A stretch of DNA of 64,000 nucleotides from Streptomyces sp. Je 1-79. GTDB lineage: Bacteria; Actinomycetota; Actinomycetes; Streptomycetales; Streptomycetaceae. Where the stretch lies: contig NZ_JAMGSL010000002.1 of NCBI RefSeq assembly GCF_025195125.1, forward strand, positions 1-64,000, in the 5' to 3' direction. The translations under genes and the position numbers were made by a program. The notes beneath the pieces are model-generated. The model was given only the letters and a program-made list of their open reading frames with translations. It did not search any database and was not told where the DNA came from. Numbering within the stretch: position 1 is the stretch's first letter; each line of letters opens with the position of its first letter. Below are positions 59,423-64,000 of this stretch, in pieces.

Positions 59423-60829
59423 CTAGGAGGATTTGAGTGCCGGAGCCGCGTGACCGCTCCGGGTGCCGAGATGGTGGAAGAACAGATTGAGCGTGACCGC
59501 GACGAGCGCTCCGGCGCTGATGCCGGAGCCGAGCACGGTCTGTGCCCAGGCCGGGAAGTCGGCGTAGAAGGTGGGCGCGGCGAGCGGGATGATGCCCGCT
59601 CCGAGCGCGACGGCCACCAGGATGATGTTGGAGCTGTCGTCGAGTCCGGCTTCCGAGAGGGTACGGATTCCGGAGACGGCGATCGAGCCGAAGAGGACGA
59701 TACCGGCACCCCCGAGGACCGGCATCGGGACCATCGACACGACCGCTCCGAGGACCGGGAAGGCGCCGAGGACCAGCAGGGCGCCGCCGGCGACGGCGAC
59801 GACGTAGCGGGAGCGGACCCGGGTCAGCGAGACCACTCCGACGTTCTGGGCGAAGGCCGAGGTGGGGAATCCGCCGAAGACCGGGCCGAGCAGGGTGGCG
59901 ATCCCGTCGGTCCGCAGGCCCCGGGTGATGGTCTTCCCGTCGCTCCTGCGGTCGCAGATCTCGCCGAGGGCCAGCATGCCGGCGCTCGACTCGGTCATGA
60001 GGACCAGCATCACGATGCAGAGCGAGAGGATCGCGGCGGGCTGGAACTCCGGTGCGCCGAAGGAGAACGGGCCGGGGAGTGCGGCGACGGGCGCCTCGCG
60101 CAGTGCGGTGAAGTCGGCCATCCCGAACGGGATCGCGGCGAGCGTTCCGATGAACAGGCCGAGCAGCAGGGCGATCTGCTTGACGAAGCCCTTGCCGAAG
60201 CGCTGGAAGAGCAGGACGACGACGAGCGTGAAGCCGGCGAGCGCGAGGTACTTCATCGCGCCGAAGTCGGCGGCCTCGCTGTTCCCGCCCTGGGCCCAGC
60301 TCACTGGCACGGGCATCAGGGTGACGCCGATCAGGGTGATCACGACGCCGGTGACGAGCGGCGGGAAGAAGCGGAGCAGCCGGCCGAAGAAGGGGCCGAC
60401 GGCGAGGCAGAAGACTCCGGCGACCATCACCGCGCCGTAGATGGCGGGGAGTTGGTGGCCGGGGGTGCTGGTCTCGGCGATCGCGAGCATCGGGGCGATG
60501 CCTGCGGACGAGGCCGCGTTGACGAACGGGAGCCGGTTTCCGGCGAAGCGGCCGGCCCCGAGGGTCTGGAGGATGGTGGCGCAGCCGGCGATGAGCAGGC
60601 CGGCGGCGATCAGCCGGGTCATTCCGGCGGCGTCCAGGCCGACCGCCTGGCCGATGATCAGCGGAGGGGTGACGACGCCCGCGTACATCGCGGCGATGTG
60701 CTGGAGCGCGGCGGGAACGAGCCGCGAGGCGGGGAGCTTCTCGTCCACCGGGTGGACCTCGGTCGAGGTGGCCGGCGGGGTGGAACAAGGGCCTTCGGCA
60801 GGTGCCGGCCCCGTTGCGGGCTGTGCCAT
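59423..60829 (-). CDS. NCS2 purine/urate permease
   Basis: 468 residues from ATG 60829, with GGAGGGAC upstream. 14 membrane helices, N-terminal HPVDEKLPASRLVPAALQHIAAMYAGVV, TM8 MTESSAGMLALGEICDRR and signature SAFAQNVGVVSLTRVRSRY. The second NCS2 gene is clearly a paralogue of the one at 56211. It lies 70 bp after uricase and 48 bp before the deaminase on the same strand, so it most likely imports urate or xanthine for this operon. Confidence 0.92.
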   Translation of the reverse strand: MAQPATGPAPAEGPCSTPPATSTEVHPVDEKLPASRLVPAALQHIAAMYAGVVTPPLIIGQAVGLDAAGMTRLIAAGLLIAGCATILQTLGAGRFAGNRLPFVNAASSAGIAPMLAIAETSTPGHQLPAIYGAVMVAGVFCLAVGPFFGRLLRFFPPLVTGVVITLIGVTLMPVPVSWAQGGNSEAADFGAMKYLALAGFTLVVVLLFQRFGKGFVKQIALLLGLFIGTLAAIPFGMADFTALREAPVAALPGPFSFGAPEFQPAAILSLCIVMLVLMTESSAGMLALGEICDRRSDGKTITRGLRTDGIATLLGPVFGGFPTSAFAQNVGVVSLTRVRSRYVVAVAGGALLVLGAFPVLGAVVSMVPMPVLGGAGIVLFGSIAVSGIRTLSEAGLDDSSNIILVAVALGAGIIPLAAPTFYADFPAWAQTVLGSGISAGALVAVTLNLFFHHLGTRSGHAAPALKSS

Positions 60830-60899
60830 GGGTACGTCCCTCCGGTGGTGGCGGCCCCCGCCCGACTGCGGGCGGGCGGGGGCGGCCACGCGGTGCCGC

Positions 60900-61823
60900 C
60901 TAGAGGTTGGTCATGTCGACCGGGATCTGCGCCGTGGCTCCGTCACGCAGCACCGTGGCCTCGATGAGGCCGTACATGCGGTCGGCGGCGTAGTAGACCT
61001 CGTTGTCGTTCTTCAGCCCGAAGGGCTCGAGGTCCACCAGGAAGTGGTGCTTGTTCGGGAGCGAGAAGCGGACCTCGTCGATCTCCGAACGGTGGTTGAT
61101 GATGCGCGAGGCCATCTGGTACAGCGTCTGCTGCAGCGAGAGGGAGTACGTCTCGGCGAAGGCCTGGAGCATGTGCTTCCTGGTCTGCTCGTAGGACTTC
61201 TCCCAGTTGGGCATCCGCTGGTCGTCGTCGGTCCAGTTGAACCGCCAGCGACCGGACACCTGCGTGGCCAGGATGCGGTCGTACGCCTCCTGGAGCGTCG
61301 TGTACTTGTCCTTGATGTAGCCCCAGAACTCCGAGTTGGTGGAGTTCATCACGACGAGGTCCTTGAGGCCGGAGATGACCTCCCACTTCTCACCGTCGTA
61401 CGTGATCTGGGTGACGCGGGTCTCCTGGCCCTTGCGGGCGAAGGAGTGGTTCACCTCGTCGGAGCCGATGAACTTGGAGCTGTTGTCCGAGGTCGCGATG
61501 CGCTCCCAGGAGTACTCCTCGATCCGGATCCGGGCCCGGTGGATGGGCTCCTGGCTCGTCACGAAGTGACGCGCGAGGTGGATGCCGAACTGCTCGGCCG
61601 ACTCGATCCCGTACTCCTTCGCGAAGGCGAAGACGGTGTTCTTGGTCGTGTCGGTGGGCAGGCAGTGGGCGTTGGAGCCCGAGAGGTGGACGTCGTCGAG
61701 GTCGCCGGAGAGGGCGACGGAGACGTTCAGGTCCTTGATGTGGTGGGTGTCGCCGTCCCGCGTGATCTTGACGACGCGGTTCTCTGCTTTGCCGTACTGG
61801 TTCTGGCCGAGAATCGTGGGCAT
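60900..61823 (-). CDS. pucL: Urate oxidase (factor-independent)
   Basis: 307 residues. Tandem T-fold with the start MPTILGQNQYGKAENRVVKI, the catalytic Thr/Lys region YGKAENRVV and PTDTTKNTVFAFAKEYG, and the urate-binding VVMNSTNSEFWGY and PNKHHFLVDLEPFGL. Oxidises urate to 5-hydroxyisourate without cofactor. There is no C-terminal peroxisomal signal, as expected in bacteria. It follows the uraH gene by 5 bp and shares its transcript. Confidence 0.97.
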   Translation of the reverse strand: MPTILGQNQYGKAENRVVKITRDGDTHHIKDLNVSVALSGDLDDVHLSGSNAHCLPTDTTKNTVFAFAKEYGIESAEQFGIHLARHFVTSQEPIHRARIRIEEYSWERIATSDNSSKFIGSDEVNHSFARKGQETRVTQITYDGEKWEVISGLKDLVVMNSTNSEFWGYIKDKYTTLQEAYDRILATQVSGRWRFNWTDDDQRMPNWEKSYEQTRKHMLQAFAETYSLSLQQTLYQMASRIINHRSEIDEVRFSLPNKHHFLVDLEPFGLKNDNEVYYAADRMYGLIEATVLRDGATAQIPVDMTNL

Positions 61824-61828
61824 GTCTG

Positions 61829-62221
61829 CTAGCTCCCTCGGTAAACGGAGTAGCCGAACGGGTTGAGCAGCAGCGGTACGTGGTAGTGCTCGCCCGGAGT
61901 CACCGCGAAGGTGATGGTCACTTCCGGGAAGAACGCGCCGCTGTCCCTTACGCGGGGGGCGTCCTGCTGCGCCTCGGCTTGCTTCTTGTTGAAGAAGTAC
62001 GCCTCGGTCTCGAAGCCGAGACGTACGTGGGTCGTGCCCTCCGGCAGAGCCGGCAGGTCCTTGCAACGCCCGTCCGCGTCGGTGGCGGAGCCACCGAGCG
62101 TGATCCACTGCGCGTCGAAGCCGCTGCGGGCCGCGAGCGTGATGGCCACGCCCTCGGCCGGGCGGCCGATGCTGGTGTCCAGGATGTGGGTGGACACCGA
62201 GGCGGTGGTGTCGGTGCTCAT
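61829..62221 (-). CDS. uraH: 5-hydroxyisourate hydrolase
   Basis: 130 residues, ATGA overlap with uraD. Transthyretin-like fold: VSTHILDTSIGRPAEGVAI with the catalytic His, the Arg in THVRLGFET, and the C-terminal YRGS tetrapeptide that is diagnostic of HIU hydrolase. It converts 5-hydroxyisourate to OHCU. The insert FNKKQAEAQQDAPRVRDSG is slightly longer than in short homologues. Confidence 0.97.
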   Translation of the reverse strand: MSTDTTASVSTHILDTSIGRPAEGVAITLAARSGFDAQWITLGGSATDADGRCKDLPALPEGTTHVRLGFETEAYFFNKKQAEAQQDAPRVRDSGAFFPEVTITFAVTPGEHYHVPLLLNPFGYSVYRGS

Positions 62222-62745
62222 GCGTTCTCTTCCTCGTTCTCTGCGCGCTCTACGAGACGGGTCAGCCGGATACGGTTGATCTTGCCCAGTTCGGTGCGGA
62301 CGATCTCCCGCTCCTGCTCGGGCGCGTTCTCGATCCGGTCGCGGACCGCGTCGCGCATCTGCTCACCGGTCTTGCCGGTCGCGCAGATCAGGAAGACATG
62401 ACCGAACTTGTCCTGGTAGGCCAGGTTGAGTTCGAGCATCTCGGCCTTGAGCTCCTCGGAGGCGCCGGCCATCCCGCTCTGCTCGCGGGAGGAGGTCGGG
62501 TCCCCTGCCTTCGGACGACCGATCGGCGGGTGGCCCGCCATCGCCTCGGCCAGGTCCTCCGCGGTCAGTTCGGCCATGGCGGCGTCGCTGGCGAGGAAGA
62601 GGGCTTCGACGGTGGCGTACGGGCGCTGGGCGAGAACCTTGCTCCCCCACGCCGAGCTGGAACACACCTCGTGAAGCGCGGCGACAGCGTCGCTGTCCGC
62701 CGAGGTGTTGAACCGGGTGAGGCCCGGTGTCGTACCTGAAGTCAC
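62218..62745 (-). CDS. uraD: OHCU decarboxylase
   Basis: 175 residues. All-helical decarboxylase with the catalytic AGHPPIG motif (about residues 69-75) and the conserved EELNxxY-type segment, here ELNLAYQDKFGHVFLICATGKT. It completes conversion of urate to S-allantoin. It is the first gene of uraD-uraH-uricase, with an AllR-like dyad 75 bp upstream of its start. Confidence 0.96.
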   Translation of the reverse strand: MTSGTTPGLTRFNTSADSDAVAALHEVCSSSAWGSKVLAQRPYATVEALFLASDAAMAELTAEDLAEAMAGHPPIGRPKAGDPTSSREQSGMAGASEELKAEMLELNLAYQDKFGHVFLICATGKTGEQMRDAVRDRIENAPEQEREIVRTELGKINRIRLTRLVERAENEEENA

Positions 62746-62819
62746 GGGAAGCCTCCGTGGCTGTTTTTCGCTGTGCGTCGGACGGGCTGCGGATAGCTAA
62801 CGCCCTCCCGCAACACCGC

Positions 62820-62836
62820 GTCAACACTTTGTTGAA
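62820..62836. promoter_or_regulatory. AllR-like operator upstream of the uraD operon
   Basis: GTCAAC-ACTTT-GTTGAA at 62820-62836 has the 6-5-6 geometry of the allB operator with a single changed base in one arm. It lies 75 bp upstream of uraD. Confidence 0.65.
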
Positions 62837-62850
62837 AACTCGGTCATACA

Positions 62851-62884
62851 AAAGCCGCCGTCCCGACATCTGGACGACGGCCTT
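62851..62884 (-). terminator. Minus-strand terminator after the DauR-like regulator gene
   Basis: As minus-strand RNA, the segment 62884-62872 pairs along 13 positions with 62863-62851, with only two G-U wobbles, and is followed by a TTTT-type tail. It lies 18 bp after the regulator stop. Confidence 0.75.
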
Positions 62885-62901
62885 CGCGCACACATGATCA
62901 A

Positions 62902-63288
62902 CTAGCCGTTCTCGGCGGCCTTTTCCCTGCTCAGGGCCGTCTCCCGGTTCAGGTAGTTGTAGACGGTGAAGCGGCTGACACCCAGTGCCCCGGCCACCGT
63001 CTCCACTCCGTGCCGGACCGAGAAGGCGCCGCGCGCCTCCAGCATCCGGACCGCCTCCTGCTTGGCCTTGCGGTCCAGCTGGGCGAGCGGCATCCCGTGC
63101 CGTCGCTCCATGGCGGCGAGAATGTGGTCCAGCGAGTCCGAGAGCTGCGGCAGCCGTACGGCGATCACGTCCTCCCCCTCCCAGGCGAGCACCACGTCGT
63201 CGGGTTCGGCCTGCTCGGGGCCGAGTATCTCCGCGCCCATCGCGTCGACCAGCGGCTTGACCGCGGCCACCAGGGGGTGCTCGCTCAC
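62902..63288 (-). CDS. Short YheO/DauR-like transcriptional regulator
   Basis: 128 residues from ATG 63288. The C-terminal third, RKAKQEAVRMLEARGAFSVRHGVETVAGALGVSRFTVYNYLNRE, is a good match to the YheO/DauR helix-turn-helix. The N-terminal part (HPLVAAVKPLVDAMGAEILG, DDVVLAWEGEDVIAVRLP) is much shorter than the PAS-containing domain of full-length DauR proteins (about 200-240 residues). It probably senses a small ligand with a reduced domain. It overlaps the following small gene's stop and lies between the uricase operon and hyi, so purine or glyoxylate control is a fair guess. Confidence 0.8.
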   Translation of the reverse strand: MSEHPLVAAVKPLVDAMGAEILGPEQAEPDDVVLAWEGEDVIAVRLPQLSDSLDHILAAMERRHGMPLAQLDRKAKQEAVRMLEARGAFSVRHGVETVAGALGVSRFTVYNYLNRETALSREKAAENG

Positions 63289-63536
63289 GACTCCTCCCCG
63301 ATGACGTTCACCTGGAGGGAGACCCGGGTGGCGCCGGCCGCCAGGGATTTGCGCAGCAGCGCGTCGACCGCGGTCAGCACCGCGTCGGAGCCGCCTTCGG
63401 CCGTGTTGCCGAACGGACCGACGTCCACCGCGTCCAGTTCGGCCGCCTGGATGACCTCACGGGCCACGACCGCGTGCTCCGGCGCCTCGTCCAGGTCGAA
63501 CGGCTCGGTCGTGAACTCCACTCTCAAACGCACCAT
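63285..63536 (-). CDS. YkoF/MTH1187-like small protein
   Basis: 83 residues. Ferredoxin-like fold by pattern: MVRLRVEFTTEPFDLDE, a helix AVVAREVIQAAELD, then GPFGNTAEGGSDAVLTAVDALLRKSLAAGATRVSLQVNVI. The strand-helix-strand order resembles the thiamine-binding YkoF/MTH1187 family, but I am not certain. It is translationally coupled (ATGA) to the DauR-like regulator and the two are divergent from hyi, so it may be its ligand-binding partner. Confidence 0.6.
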   Translation of the reverse strand: MVRLRVEFTTEPFDLDEAPEHAVVAREVIQAAELDAVDVGPFGNTAEGGSDAVLTAVDALLRKSLAAGATRVSLQVNVIGEES

Positions 63537-63594
63537 GGCCCCACGCTACTGGCCGGAAGGGCACCGACGGCAGCCCTGAGCTGCCGGACCCCTC

Positions 63595-63660
63595 TTGACA
63601 AGTGCGCGGCTCCCCTTGCAACATTCCGTCAGACAGAAAGTTACTTCCGCAATACGGAAG
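63595..63660 (+). promoter_or_regulatory. Promoter and dyad upstream of hyi
   Basis: TTGACA at 63595-63600 and CAACAT at 63619-63624 (spacer 18) fit a vegetative promoter. CTTCCG-CAATA-CGGAAG at 63644-63660 is a perfect 6-5-6 dyad just downstream of the predicted start and before the ribosome-binding site, where a repressor would block transcription. The sequence differs from the AllR-type dyads but has the same arm and spacer lengths. Confidence 0.6.
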
Positions 63661-63674
63661 GAGCGCCGCCCCTC

Positions 63675-64000
63675 ATGGGATACACGGACCAGCGCTTCGA
63701 TGTGAACCTGTCGATCCTCTTCACGGAACTCCCGCTCCTGGAGCGCCCCGCGGCCGCCGCCGCGGCGGGCTTCACGGCGGTCGAGCTGTGGTGGCCCTGG
63801 ATCGACACCGCCACCCCCGCCCAGAGCGAGCTCGACGCCCTCAAGAAGGCTCTGGACGACGCCGGCACCCAGCTGGTGGGCCTGAACTTCTACGCCGGGC
63901 AGCTGCCCGGTCCCGACCGCGGCGCGCTCTCCGTGCCCGGTGAGGAGTCCGACCGCTTCCGCGCCAACATCGAGGTGGCGGCCGACTTCGCCGCCTCGGT
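63675..64000 (+). CDS. hyi: Hydroxypyruvate isomerase-like TIM-barrel protein (partial, runs off the window)
   Basis: The first 108 residues are visible: MGYTDQRFDVNLSILFTELPLLERPAAAAAAGFTAVELWWPW, then ALDDAGTQLVGLNFYAGQLPG. This is the usual start of hydroxypyruvate isomerase/xylose-isomerase-like TIM barrels. With glyoxylate carboligase, which often follows it, it belongs to the glyoxylate-to-glycerate route. The frame is open to the last base. A GAAGGAG lies 12 bases before the ATG, a little far. Confidence 0.88.
   Translation, partial: MGYTDQRFDVNLSILFTELPLLERPAAAAAAGFTAVELWWPWIDTATPAQSELDALKKALDDAGTQLVGLNFYAGQLPGPDRGALSVPGEESDRFRANIEVAADFAAS

Overview
The window is about 64 kb of a high-GC actinomycete chromosome, almost certainly Streptomyces. 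The signs are strong G/C at third codon positions (which creates many long antisense reading frames), frequent GTG starts, ATGA stop/start overlaps, an AfsA-type butyrolactone synthase, a SARP regulator with a TTA codon, and the allB/alc/allR and uricase arrangement typical of the genus. All coding regions I can support are listed. I found no tRNA, rRNA, CRISPR array, transposase or phage gene.

Region 1 (1-2900): two zinc-type quinone/alcohol dehydrogenases and a metallo-beta-lactamase-fold hydrolase. Region 2 (2.9-22.1 kb): a compact specialised-metabolite locus. One tightly packed operon (3086-11732) encodes an AfsA homologue, a non-canonical KASIII, an ACP, a KASII, two reductases, a canonical KASIII, an FAD monooxygenase and a HAD phosphatase. 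Next come an efflux/thioesterase/MarR module with a divergent aldo-keto reductase, a SARP activator, a convergent cupin + second non-canonical KASIII pair, an XRE regulator divergent from a second MFS exporter, and another aldo-keto reductase. Heptamers repeated every 11 bp lie upstream of both the AfsA operon and the cupin/KASIII pair, which suggests that the SARP controls both. My best inference is a dedicated fatty-acid-synthase-like route to a butenolide-, butanolide- or furan-type small molecule.

Region 3 (22.2-28.9 kb): a sugar or cyclitol ABC uptake operon (GntR regulator, binding lipoprotein, permease, ATPase, ROK kinase, small membrane protein) divergent from an inositol-dehydrogenase-like gene. 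Region 4 (28.9-37.3 kb): a P450 with a thioesterase, a two-component system, a MerR regulator divergent from an imine-reductase-like gene, small membrane proteins, a DMT transporter, a RibD/DHFR-like protein and an SDR. It ends in an unusual pair of structured 143-bp tandem repeats.

Region 5 (37.6-64 kb): purine-ring catabolism interleaved with other genes. It holds allantoicase and allantoinase, divergent allR, then an ABC/FtsX exporter, a second two-component system, a PLP decarboxylase, a MocA-like nucleotidyltransferase, malate synthase, a secreted SGNH hydrolase, several uncharacterised proteins, a racemase-fold protein, two NCS2 purine/urate permeases around an 8-oxoguanine-deaminase-like amidohydrolase, the urate-to-allantoin genes (uricase, uraH, uraD), and the start of hydroxypyruvate isomerase at the right edge. 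Together they take up purines, open urate to allantoin and glyoxylate, and feed glyoxylate to malate (malate synthase) or to tartronate semialdehyde/glycerate (hyi side). Closely related dyads with TCAAC-type arms and a 5-bp spacer precede allB, aceB and the uraD operon, which points to one AllR regulon.
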